DNA of 17,386 nt from Bacillota bacterium (GCA_023389005.1 JAEWFE010000225.1:1-17386); one strand, 5' to 3'. Shown: positions 6,207 through 14,390, counted from the first letter of the stretch. The notes: a model not told the origin generated them from the letters alone. Made by a program: numbers and translations.

Positions 6207-8959
6207 TAATTATCTCTCCCTACAACAGTAAATGGTAAATGATTTAATGATAAATTAATATTATAAGCAGGATCATTTATTAATAATGTTCCATGTTTAG
6301 CTTTCATTTTTTCAATTTCGCTATTAAATCGTTTAATTTTTTCTGGGGTATCTTCCAAGCCTCTAGATTTTGATTCATAATGATATAACTCAGCATTATG
6401 CGCCCAAACATTATACCTTCCCAATTGATAAACTCTGATGCATAAATCAACATCATTAAATGCAACTTCAAGTTTTTCATCAAAACCATTCACTTTATTA
6501 AAATCATTTTTACTAATCATCAAGCATGCCGCAGTTACAGCTGTATAATTAAAGTCAGTATATAATCTGCTAAAATATCCCGGGTCATTACTTGTACTAT
6601 TAATAAAGGTATGACCAGCAACACCACCAGTTCCCAATATTACGCCTCCATGTTGAATTGTATTATCTGGGTACCATAATTTTGCTCCAACGCAACCAAT
6701 TTGAGGAAATTGAGCAAAACCAAGCATTATTTCAATCCATCGTGGAGTGATTACAGTTGTATCATTATTAAGAAATAAATAGTAATCTCCATTTGCGACC
6801 TTTGTAGCTAGATTATTTATTCTAGAATAATTAAAAGGCATATCCAATCTATCAACGATAAATCTTGAACCCAACTTTTCTCTATAGATTTCAAATAATT
6901 TAAAAATATTTGGATCATCACTTCCATTATCAGCTATGATTATTTCATAATTATTATAAGTTGATGTGTTTATAATTGAATCAACACATTTTTTTAAATC
7001 ATCATAACCATTTCTTGTAGGGATGATAATACTTACAAGAGGATTGCCTATTACATCATACTGAATATTATACAGTCCAGGATATTTCCCTTTTGATACG
7101 GTTCCAGAAATATTTCTTCTTGCTAGAGTCTCCTCAATCATTTTTATTCCATTATTAAAGGCATACTCTTTTTGATTCCCATTTGCGGCAGTTGAGGTAG
7201 ATATTGCGCGCCAATGATAAAGTATTTTTGGTATATGCTTAATTTGATTATCTTTTATACATTCAACAAAACGTAAAACAAAATCATGATCCTGACACCC
7301 TTCAAATCCTTTTCTAAAACCACCAATATTACGACTAATATCTGTCCTATAAACACCTAGATGTGAAACATAATTCTGATTCAAGATTAAACTTGGGGAC
7401 CAGTCAGGTTTAAAATGCGCATCAAATCTATTATCATTTTCATCTATTTTGTCCTCATCGGAGTATATCATTGCAATATTTGGATTTTCGTTTAGTACTT
7501 TTACAACTTCATACAATGCATTTGGCATCAGAGTATCATCATTATCTAGTAAAGCAATATATTCTCCCTTAGCAATATCCAATGCTGAATTTGTTGCTTC
7601 AGAAATATGACCATTATTTTTTCTAAAAATAATGTGATATTTTGAATTGTTTTGCAATGATTTAAGATACTCAATAGTTTCCTTCTTTGTAGATGCATCA
7701 TCTGCAATACAAACTTCCCAATTGTCATACCATTGATTCTCAATGGACTCAATACATTTTTGTAACCACTTTTTATCAACATTATAAGTAGGAATTAATA
7801 TTGAGATTAATGGTTTGTAAGCAAATTTCTCCCTATTCATTTTATCACTCAACAACTCATTCTTTTCAACTGTATCAATCCAATGTTTGAAAGATATTTC
7901 ATAACTTTGAGCATTCGGATTCGATTTATGTTTAATTGTTTGAATTACACCTTTTAACCCAGAAGATCTATATACTATCAATGCAGTTTTAAATTTTTTA
8001 AAAAAAATCTTCATTTTTCTAACTGGAAAAGTAACTATTCTTCCAGCTAACCAAATTTTAGAATTTACTATTTGACTATTTATTGATTCTAAATTTTTTA
8101 TATGAGTTTCTTTATCATTAATTTGAGACTGTAATCTCTCAATTGTAATAAGCTTATCCTTATATAGATTATCTAGATACTTGATTTCTTTTTTATATTG
8201 TAAATAAAGTTCATCATAACTATTAGCCAAATCAATAGTTAATCCGCCACCGATATTTGGATATTTTCCTTTGATATATCGATAGACTTCAAACCATTTT
8301 TTTCTTTTCTCTATTCCGTCTCCTCGATTACCAACAGAATTTTCAAGGATTCTATAATTAAGAAATGCATTTTTTACTTTAATCGGCCTTGCACCATCCG
8401 AAATCAACCCCATAAAGAAATCATAATCTTGCATAAATAGCCTGTTTAATTGTAAATCAAATCGGTGTTTTTTTATTATACTTGATCTAATTACAGAGCA
8501 TGTATCGATATAGTTCACTAAACCAAAATAATCCTCATTATATTCAGGAACATCATTCAAAAGATTACCTGTATCAGCAAATTTGAGAGAATAATATGCA
8601 ATATCTTTTCCTGAATCTTGTAATAAAGTTACCCCTTCTTTAACATAATTATTATCCAAATAATTATCACTATCAACCATTAAAACGAAGTCACCAGTAG
8701 CTTTATCAAGACCAATATTTCTAGATACACACGCGCCTTTATTTCCTTGAAAAATAACCGTTGTTTCTTCAAATGGTGAATGTGTTACTAATTTATTAAT
8801 TTTTTGAGGTGATGAATCTGTTGAACCATCATCAATAATAATTAACTCTATATTTTTATATGTCTGATTAAAAATGCTCTGTATGCACTGTTCGATATAT
8901 TTCTCGTGATTATAACTTGTTACGATAACAGACACTTTGTTTGTACTATTTGTTTCCAT
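6206..8959 (-). CDS. Triple-domain GT2 glycosyltransferase (EpaN-like position), 917 aa
   Basis: Three GT2 domains are fused in one cytoplasmic protein. Domain A (about residues 8-230) has TSYNHEKYIEQC, IIDDGSTD, DSD (96-98) and QDYD (177-180). A predicted coiled coil (about 252-300) and a basic linker follow. Domain B (about 384-620) has ILIPTYNVD, DNDD (472-475) and QDHD (556-559). Domain C (about 641-870) has IIIPTRNGYDD, NND (731-733) in place of DxD, and NDVD (835-838). Each domain keeps plausible donor-binding and catalytic motifs, so the protein may make two or three linkages or polymerise a repeat. Similar long multidomain GT2 proteins follow ABC exporter genes in rhamnopolysaccharide loci (EpaN in enterococci, from memory). 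The ATG at 8957-8959 lies within the end of the ATPase gene, a 14-base overlap. Rhamnosyl transfer is likely but not proven. Confidence 0.85.
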   Translation of the reverse strand: METNSTNKVSVIVTSYNHEKYIEQCIQSIFNQTYKNIELIIIDDGSTDSSPQKINKLVTHSPFEETTVIFQGNKGACVSRNIGLDKATGDFVLMVDSDNYLDNNYVKEGVTLLQDSGKDIAYYSLKFADTGNLLNDVPEYNEDYFGLVNYIDTCSVIRSSIIKKHRFDLQLNRLFMQDYDFFMGLISDGARPIKVKNAFLNYRILENSVGNRGDGIEKRKKWFEVYRYIKGKYPNIGGGLTIDLANSYDELYLQYKKEIKYLDNLYKDKLITIERLQSQINDKETHIKNLESINSQIVNSKIWLAGRIVTFPVRKMKIFFKKFKTALIVYRSSGLKGVIQTIKHKSNPNAQSYEISFKHWIDTVEKNELLSDKMNREKFAYKPLISILIPTYNVDKKWLQKCIESIENQWYDNWEVCIADDASTKKETIEYLKSLQNNSKYHIIFRKNNGHISEATNSALDIAKGEYIALLDNDDTLMPNALYEVVKVLNENPNIAMIYSDEDKIDENDNRFDAHFKPDWSPSLILNQNYVSHLGVYRTDISRNIGGFRKGFEGCQDHDFVLRFVECIKDNQIKHIPKILYHWRAISTSTAANGNQKEYAFNNGIKMIEETLARRNISGTVSKGKYPGLYNIQYDVIGNPLVSIIIPTRNGYDDLKKCVDSIINTSTYNNYEIIIADNGSDDPNIFKLFEIYREKLGSRFIVDRLDMPFNYSRINNLATKVANGDYYLFLNNDTTVITPRWIEIMLGFAQFPQIGCVGAKLWYPDNTIQHGGVILGTGGVAGHTFINSTSNDPGYFSRLYTDFNYTAVTAACLMISKNDFNKVNGFDEKLEVAFNDVDLCIRVYQLGRYNVWAHNAELYHYESKSRGLEDTPEKIKRFNSEIEKMKAKHGTLLINDPAYNINLSLNHLPFTVVGRDN

Positions 8960-10196
8960 TAATATTCATCCATTCTCCATTTCTTCTTACAATTCCAGAA
9001 CTAGAAATCTTATCTCGTTTTGAATCAAATTTATCTTGTGACACAACAATCATCGGTGAATGGGCACTATCTACAATAAAGATCGGTTCGTCACTCGCAT
9101 TTCTGATGGATACATTTAACTGTAGGTTACATGGATTAATCATATTTAGATTACATTCATACTCTTGATAAAAAATACCTTTTCCTGAATTTATATGATT
9201 CTTTGAATTATCATTGTATATCCATACATTTCTATCAATATCTAACATTGAAAAAGCAATATATGTATCTATTTGATTTATACATTCATACGCAACAGAA
9301 AATCTAACCATTCGGTCAGTTTCATTTATTATTTCTTTAGATAATAATTTTACTTCTACATTCCGTATTTCTGATTCAATTTTAATTTCATCGACTTTAT
9401 TTTGATTGCTTTCTTTTGTATCATCTGGTTCAATAACTGTGGCACTTCCTGATTGCTGTACGTTATCAAGTGAATACTGATTAGCAACATCATTTGGTGT
9501 ACCAAAAACCTTGATTTCTCCTTTATCAATCAGCACAGCTTTATTACAATATTTTCTTACTGCATCCATTGAATGAGTAACTAAGATTACTGTTTTGTCT
9601 GATTTTTTCGCATCAAGAAAATAATCATTACATTTTCGTTGAAAAGCTTCGTCACCAACTGCAAGAATTTCATCCAAAACTAATATATCACTCTTTGCTT
9701 GAATTGCTACTGCAAATGCTAATCTTACTTGCATCCCACTAGAATAATTTTTTAATTTTTGATTCATAAAATCATGAAGTTCAGAAAATTCTACAATATC
9801 GTTGTACATATTATCAATTTCATTTTTCGAAAATCCTAACATTGCACCGTTCAAGTAGACGTTTTCTTTTCCAGTTAATTCTGGATTAAAGCCAACCCCT
9901 AGTTCGATAAATGAAACTAACCTCCCATTTACTTCTACAGTTCCACTATCAGGTACATAAATCTGAGAAATGATTTTCAATAGTGTTGACTTGCCACTTC
10001 CATTCCGACCAACTATTCCAAAAAAATCACCTTTTTCTACTTCAAAAGAAATATCTCTTAATACATCCTGCTTACGATAACCCTTTATTCCTTTAAAATA
10101 ATTAACAATAGTTCTTTTTAAACTATTAGTACTTTCTGTAGGTAATTTAAATGATTTTTTTACATTACTGATTCTTACTGCAATATCTTTACTCAT
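8946..10196 (-). CDS. Wzt-type ABC transporter ATPase for polysaccharide export, with C-terminal domain
   Basis: A 416-residue ATPase of an ABC-2 polysaccharide exporter (TagH/RgpD/EpaM role). Residues 1-240 form the nucleotide-binding domain: Walker A GRNGSGKST (63-71), the family-typical LVSFIELGVGFNPELTG, signature YSSGMQVRLA (151-160), Walker B ILVLDE (171-176) and the H-loop histidine in VTHSM (208). After a polar linker, residues from about 275 to 400 form a beta-rich region like the Wzt C-terminal domain, which in some exporters recognises the end of the glycan before export. The start is ATG at 10194-10196, just one base after the permease stop, with GGAG upstream inside the permease gene. 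A longer in-frame ATG at 10265 lies inside the permease and would add 23 poorly conserved residues, so I reject it. Confidence 0.93.
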   Translation of the reverse strand: MSKDIAVRISNVKKSFKLPTESTNSLKRTIVNYFKGIKGYRKQDVLRDISFEVEKGDFFGIVGRNGSGKSTLLKIISQIYVPDSGTVEVNGRLVSFIELGVGFNPELTGKENVYLNGAMLGFSKNEIDNMYNDIVEFSELHDFMNQKLKNYSSGMQVRLAFAVAIQAKSDILVLDEILAVGDEAFQRKCNDYFLDAKKSDKTVILVTHSMDAVRKYCNKAVLIDKGEIKVFGTPNDVANQYSLDNVQQSGSATVIEPDDTKESNQNKVDEIKIESEIRNVEVKLLSKEIINETDRMVRFSVAYECINQIDTYIAFSMLDIDRNVWIYNDNSKNHINSGKGIFYQEYECNLNMINPCNLQLNVSIRNASDEPIFIVDSAHSPMIVVSQDKFDSKRDKISSSGIVRRNGEWMNINGNK

Positions 10197-10197
10197 T

Positions 10198-10995
10198 TTA
10201 TACAATCTCCGGAAATTTATTTGAATGATTTTTGAACACGCGATATCCAACAAATAAGACCACAAATGGAAGAATATAAGGAATACAAACTATAAACTTA
10301 TTCGCAATTAATTGCCATACAGTAATATTTACTTTACTTGTAATCAAATAACGCATATCTTGAATAATTTGAGCCATTGGATTAAGCATTAATATTTTGG
10401 CCATCTTTTCATTAATATTCATTACTAATGTGACTGGATAAATAATTGGAGTCATATACATACCAATTTGAAGAAATACATCCCAAACTGGTGCAATGTC
10501 TCTGAATCTAACATATAGTGTTGCTAGTAAAAAACTAACCCCTAATGAAAATGCATATAATTCTATTAGTAAGAGAGGTGTTAAGAAAGCGTATATTGAG
10601 ATATCTACTCCATTTATTAATCCAAAAATAAAGACAATCACTAAACTGATTAATAAATTTATAAAGGCATTAATCGAAACTGATAGTACAACAATTCCCT
10701 GAGGAAAACTTAATTTCCGTAATAAATCTCCTCTAATTACAATTGACTGCATACCTAAAGTAGTAGTTTCAGTAAAAAAACTCCATAATACCATTCCTAA
10801 AAGTAATGCCACAGCAAAATGTGGAACATCCGCACCAAAACGTAAAAAATAAATAAACACTACATACATTACCGCAAAAAGCATTAAAGGCTTTAATACA
10901 GACCAAACATAGCCCATCACACTTCCTTGATATCTCAATTTAAAGTCTGTTTTAACTAACTCTTTAAGTAATATGATATTTTTGTTGTTTTTCAT
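10198..10995 (-). CDS. Wzm-type ABC transporter permease for polysaccharide export
   Basis: A 265-residue ABC-2 permease (TagG/RgpC/EpaL role), with the usual length and about six membrane helices. The N-terminus LLKELVKTDFKLRYQGSVMGYVWSVLKP is the hallmark amphipathic segment of these permeases, and the late MYMTPIIYPV and NPMAQIIQDMRYL motifs also fit. Together with the ATPase encoded next it would export the undecaprenyl-linked chain. Start choice: an upstream in-frame ATG at 11026-11028 would fall before the predicted transcript start (near 11023), while ATG at 10993-10995 has GAGGA (11001-11005) five bases ahead, so the latter is used. It is the first gene of the nine-gene AT-rich unit and follows a strong terminator and its own promoter. 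Confidence 0.93.
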   Translation of the reverse strand: MKNNKNIILLKELVKTDFKLRYQGSVMGYVWSVLKPLMLFAVMYVVFIYFLRFGADVPHFAVALLLGMVLWSFFTETTTLGMQSIVIRGDLLRKLSFPQGIVVLSVSINAFINLLISLVIVFIFGLINGVDISIYAFLTPLLLIELYAFSLGVSFLLATLYVRFRDIAPVWDVFLQIGMYMTPIIYPVTLVMNINEKMAKILMLNPMAQIIQDMRYLITSKVNITVWQLIANKFIVCIPYILPFVVLFVGYRVFKNHSNKFPEIV

Positions 10996-11029
10996 AAGCA
11001 TCCTCAATTCAATTTGTTTACAAAACATA

Positions 11030-11058
11030 ATTATACTTTAAGTAAATCAATATCACAA
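11030..11058 (-). promoter_or_regulatory. Promoter of the ABC transporter / glycosyltransferase operon
   Basis: On the minus strand, -35 TTGTGA (11053-11058) and a perfect -10 TATAAT (11030-11035) are 17 bases apart. An AT-rich tract upstream (about 11070-11100) could act as an UP element. Transcription would begin near 11023, giving a leader of about 28 bases before the ATG at 10995. It is the only strong promoter I find for the nine genes from 10995 down to 324. Confidence 0.8.
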
Positions 11059-11127
11059 GGAGAGCAAGTTTTATGTAAAATATTTTTAATATTATATTTA
11101 ATCTGATAATCTAACCTTTTCCTGTTT

Positions 11128-11160
11128 ATATTTCTTTTATACAAAATATAAAAGAAATAT
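11128..11160. repeat. Perfect 14-bp inverted repeat with 5-base spacer
   Basis: The arms ATATTTCTTTTATA (11128-11141) and TATAAAAGAAATAT (11147-11160) are exact reverse complements around the spacer CAAAA. The repeat lies between the amidase terminator and the promoter of the ABC operon, about 70 bases upstream of the -35 box. It lacks a following T-run in the minus direction, so it is not an obvious terminator. It could be an operator, a back-up RNA hairpin for read-through transcripts, or chance in AT-rich DNA. Confidence 0.6.
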
Positions 11161-11192
11161 CGTCATTTATTGAAATAACATTATTAAACTTG

Positions 11193-11228
11193 AAAAGCCA
11201 ATAAAGATCGAAATCTTTATTGGCTTTT
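11193..11228 (-). terminator. Strong hairpin terminator after the ChW amidase gene
   Basis: A 16-bp perfect stem (11193-11208 with 11213-11228) encloses a four-base loop, UUCG in the minus-strand RNA. In the minus direction the descending arm ends in four Ts. In the plus direction a longer T-run follows, so it may work both ways. It lies seven bases beyond the amidase stop codon and separates the rml-amidase unit from the ABC operon. Confidence 0.85.
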
Positions 11229-11234
11229 TTTATA

Positions 11235-13457
11235 TTATTTATTGAAGTACTCAATAATCCCATTGACAATACCATTTGCAATTTTTTCTTGATATTGTTT
11301 AGAAGCGAGTTTATAAACTTCACTAGAATTATCAATATAACCCGTTTCTATTAATACAGCTGGTGCTTTTGCTTCCCGAACAACTGCATAAGTTGCACGT
11401 CTAACTCCACGATTAACAGCACCTGTAGATTTAATAATGTTATTCTGAATAGAATTAGCTAATCTCTCACTGTTACGTAGTCTAATTGGGTCGTTGTGAT
11501 ATTTTTGATTTACAACCGGTTGATAAGCAGAATCATATTCGTACCAGTATACTTCAACACCTTTAGCAGAACCGCCACCTCCAGAATTCACATGGACACT
11601 TACAAAGATATCAGCATTAGCTCTATTAGACATTTCTGATCTCTTTGTTTTAAAATCTACATATATGTCATCCGTTCGACTCATTATTACTTCATATTTA
11701 TTACCATATTGTAACAATTTATCACGAACCATTTTTGAAATACTTAGTGTAACATCTTTTTCGCGTAATCCTGTATAAGAAGTTGCTCCCGGATCATATC
11801 CACCATGTCCAGGATCTAAAAAGACTAATCTACGTGAATTTTTATCTAGATAATTTCCTTGACCAGTATATCCACCAAAACCAAGATTTTTTCTCTGAAT
11901 TGCTACCTGAATTGCTTCAATGTGATAATTATAATTTGAAGTACCTGCATTTGAACCATTTTTTGCCCAACCTAACCATCCAATATTTTGTACATGAGCA
12001 CGGTAATAGACATCAAAATACTTAGATATCTCGCCAGTTAGATTGAATTTAACAATTTGTATAGAAGAATTATTTGACAAAGCTCCATCACTTGTGATTG
12101 AATGCCAATCTTTACCATTCTCCGAAACACTATAATTAATACCACCATTAAAACCATTACTCTCAACAACTGTTTTAAATCCTAATAGCGGTAAATTTTT
12201 TCCAACCGTTCCGATTATTTGATTATTACCTACCCAGTTAAGAGTACCCAATTGTGATACAATTGCCTGTGATTTTATACTACTTTGATAAACAAATGTA
12301 CGAGTTCCTTGAGAAGGTGTGGGACTACCTTTTGAAATCATTTTTATTTCAATTGCTTCTAAATGGTAGCCCATACCTGTTGACCCAGCAATTTCTCCAT
12401 TTTTTGCCCAGCCTAGCCATCCTACATTTTGAATGTGAGCTCTATAATAGATATCAAACTTTTTCTCTAAGCTATTTGTTAACTTAAATTGCAATGCTTC
12501 AATTGGCAAAGCACGACCGGTGGTTCCAATTTGCTTTCCAGATTCAGTCCAATTTTGCCATCCTATACTTCTTACATGAGCTCGAGCAAGTACATTTCCT
12601 AAACTATTGGTAGACAGATGTAGTTGTAATGCTTCAAGAGGAAGATTTCTACCTGTAGTTCCAGCAATTGATCCATTTTTTAGACTAGACATCCAACCGA
12701 TATTGCTTACGTGTGCATTATAAGTTAAGCTTAAATTCAATTTAAAAGGATTCACTGTATTCCCGGGTGCAGTTTGACCTTTTTCGACTAGTTTCACATC
12801 CACTGCTTCAGCATGATAAGCAAATCCCTGACTTCCTGCTTCTTCACCATTTTTTGCCCAGTCTAACCAACCAAAATTTTGAACATGAACTCTATAATAT
12901 ATATCATAACGTTCTGCCAATTGACCTGTAAGTTGGATTTTCAAAGCTTCAATAGATAATGCTCGACCTGTAGTTCCGGCAACTTGACCAGATTGAACAA
13001 AGTTTTGCCATCCAACATTTCTAACATGAGCTGAATATTTAACATCTCCAGTATAGTCAGATTGTACTTTTAATTTAAAAGCTTCTAATGGTAAATTTCT
13101 ACCAACTGTTCCTATATATGCATTATCATCATTTGTAATACTCATCCAGCCTACATTTCTTATATGAGCTTGTTTTTCAATTATCGGTGCCTTTTCTTCT
13201 ACTAATTTACGAGCATTCTGTGTTTCAACAGTTGAAGTGGTTGTCGACTCGGTTGTTGACTCAGTTGTAGTTGTTGTTGTACTTACTGTATCCTGTTCAC
13301 TACTCTTACTTTTTGATAATTCAGATTGCGATGTTGATTCAACCGTTATCTCTGTATTTTCAGTTGAGATAGTAGTTTTAGATTGATTTTCATCAGCATA
13401 TGCAAAACCACCTATCAAACTAATAAATATAACAATAGGAATAGCTATCTTTTTCAT
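11235..13457 (-). CDS. Secreted N-acetylmuramoyl-L-alanine amidase (Amidase_3) with nine ChW-type repeats
   Basis: A 740-residue exported cell-wall hydrolase. Residues 1-21 are a signal peptide with cleavage likely after AYA, and about 22-80 is a Ser/Thr-rich linker. Nine repeats of the ChW type (AHVRNVGW core, a GTTGRALPIEALK-like second half) follow at about 97, 143, 191, 248, 293, 341, 398, 441 and 487. They form three triads with a period near 150 residues; the first two repeats of the last triad are degenerate. Residues 543-740 are a zinc amidase: DPGHGG with H551, REKD with E566, SVHVNS with H622, and LIETGY with E704, so all ligands and the catalytic Glu are present. The repeats presumably bind the wall or its glycans. 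The ATG has GGGAGGA just upstream and lies 33 bases after rmlD with no promoter seen, so it is probably read from the rhamnose operon. Confidence 0.93.
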   Translation of the reverse strand: MKKIAIPIVIFISLIGGFAYADENQSKTTISTENTEITVESTSQSELSKSKSSEQDTVSTTTTTTESTTESTTTSTVETQNARKLVEEKAPIIEKQAHIRNVGWMSITNDDNAYIGTVGRNLPLEAFKLKVQSDYTGDVKYSAHVRNVGWQNFVQSGQVAGTTGRALSIEALKIQLTGQLAERYDIYYRVHVQNFGWLDWAKNGEEAGSQGFAYHAEAVDVKLVEKGQTAPGNTVNPFKLNLSLTYNAHVSNIGWMSSLKNGSIAGTTGRNLPLEALQLHLSTNSLGNVLARAHVRSIGWQNWTESGKQIGTTGRALPIEALQFKLTNSLEKKFDIYYRAHIQNVGWLGWAKNGEIAGSTGMGYHLEAIEIKMISKGSPTPSQGTRTFVYQSSIKSQAIVSQLGTLNWVGNNQIIGTVGKNLPLLGFKTVVESNGFNGGINYSVSENGKDWHSITSDGALSNNSSIQIVKFNLTGEISKYFDVYYRAHVQNIGWLGWAKNGSNAGTSNYNYHIEAIQVAIQRKNLGFGGYTGQGNYLDKNSRRLVFLDPGHGGYDPGATSYTGLREKDVTLSISKMVRDKLLQYGNKYEVIMSRTDDIYVDFKTKRSEMSNRANADIFVSVHVNSGGGGSAKGVEVYWYEYDSAYQPVVNQKYHNDPIRLRNSERLANSIQNNIIKSTGAVNRGVRRATYAVVREAKAPAVLIETGYIDNSSEVYKLASKQYQEKIANGIVNGIIEYFNK

Positions 13458-13490
13458 TTTTTCCTCCCAATTTTCCCATTCTCGAATTTT

Positions 13491-14339
13491 TTATTCGCCT
13501 TGTGCAACTGCTGCTAGCATGCCTTGTAGCGCTTCTTGCCATGTAGGAATATGAAATCCAAGTGCTTTGGCTTTAGATAAGTCCATAACTGAATATTGTG
13601 GGCGAGTTGCTTTTTGTGGAAATTGTTCTGAAGTGACAGGTAATACTTTCACATCTGTATCTTTCAAAATTTCCTTAGCAAACTCGTACCATGAACAAGC
13701 ATTGTCATTTGATAAATGATAAATACCAAATGGTGCTTTTTGATCAATCACGAAGTACATAAATTCAGCTAATGTACGTGTCCAAGTTGGGCGGCCGAAT
13801 TGGTCATTAACGATTGTGAGTTCATCACGCGTTTCAGCCAATTTTTGCATCGTAAAGACAAAATTGTGACCATACTTACCAAATACCCAAGAAGTGCGAA
13901 TAATGTAGTAATCATCCATTATTTCTTGAACAGCCTTTTCTCCTAAAGCTTTTGTACGTCCATATTCATTTAACGGATTGATTGGGGCATCTACTGCATA
14001 TTCGCCATCCTTTAATTTTCCGTCAAATACATAGTCCGTACTGATATAAACTAATGTAGCACCTACTTCTTTAGCTGCTAGTGCAACATTACGTGTACCA
14101 TCCACATTGATTTTTTCATCTAATGCTTTTCCTTCATCTTCTGCCTTATCTACTGCAGTATAAGCAGCACAATGATAGATAACAGTTGGTTTTAGATTAG
14201 TGATATAATCCATTGTCGCTTGAGCATCCGTAATATCCATTTCCTTGGCATCAGTAGAGACATACTTCACTCCTTTTTCATCAAGTAAATGACGTAATTC
14301 GGTACCTAATTGACCATTTCCACCAGTTAATAAAATCAT
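13491..14339 (-). CDS. rmlD: dTDP-4-dehydrorhamnose reductase
   Basis: RmlD (RfbD) carries out the last step of dTDP-L-rhamnose synthesis, NAD(P)H-dependent reduction of dTDP-4-keto-L-rhamnose. The 282-residue protein has the Rossmann motif GGNGQLG (6-12), STDYVFDG (100-107) and the SDR catalytic pair Y126 and K130 in NEYGRTK. It also has TSWVFGKYG and the substrate-side NDQFGRPTWT. The length is normal for the family. The ATG at 14337-14339 has AAAGGAG upstream. It is separated from rmlB by 125 bases containing a hairpin, unlike the 10-11 base gaps between rmlA, rmlC and rmlB, so its expression may be lowered or adjusted relative to them. It corresponds to epaH in enterococcal Epa loci. Confidence 0.97.
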   Translation of the reverse strand: MILLTGGNGQLGTELRHLLDEKGVKYVSTDAKEMDITDAQATMDYITNLKPTVIYHCAAYTAVDKAEDEGKALDEKINVDGTRNVALAAKEVGATLVYISTDYVFDGKLKDGEYAVDAPINPLNEYGRTKALGEKAVQEIMDDYYIIRTSWVFGKYGHNFVFTMQKLAETRDELTIVNDQFGRPTWTRTLAEFMYFVIDQKAPFGIYHLSNDNACSWYEFAKEILKDTDVKVLPVTSEQFPQKATRPQYSVMDLSKAKALGFHIPTWQEALQGMLAAVAQGE

Positions 14340-14390
14340 ATTTTTCTCTCCTTTAAAAATCTTTTAAATGACTTTATGTTTTAAATCGTT

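Noticed and set aside
6304..7782. Short minus-strand frames inside the 917-residue glycosyltransferase (6304-6489 and 7546-7782)
   Set aside because: They are alternate-frame shadows of an intact, motif-rich long gene. No sign of a frameshift was found.
11128..11160. Inverted repeat as an insertion-sequence end or CRISPR repeat
   Set aside because: There is no transposase, no direct repeat copy and no second unit nearby.
11126..11335. Short minus-strand frame across the terminator region
   Set aside because: It runs through the 16-bp terminator and palindrome, overlaps the amidase 3' end in another frame, and has no ribosome site.
11783..12487. Plus-strand frames opposite the ChW amidase
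   Set aside because: They repeat where the amidase repeats and are explained as shadows of the ChW modules. No start signals were seen.
11235..13457. Calling the repeats GW (SH3-like) modules of the internalin/autolysin type
   Set aside because: The short 45-50-residue unit with an AHV-x-N-x-GW core and GTTGR-x-L-x-IEA half fits ChW repeats rather than the roughly 80-residue GW modules.
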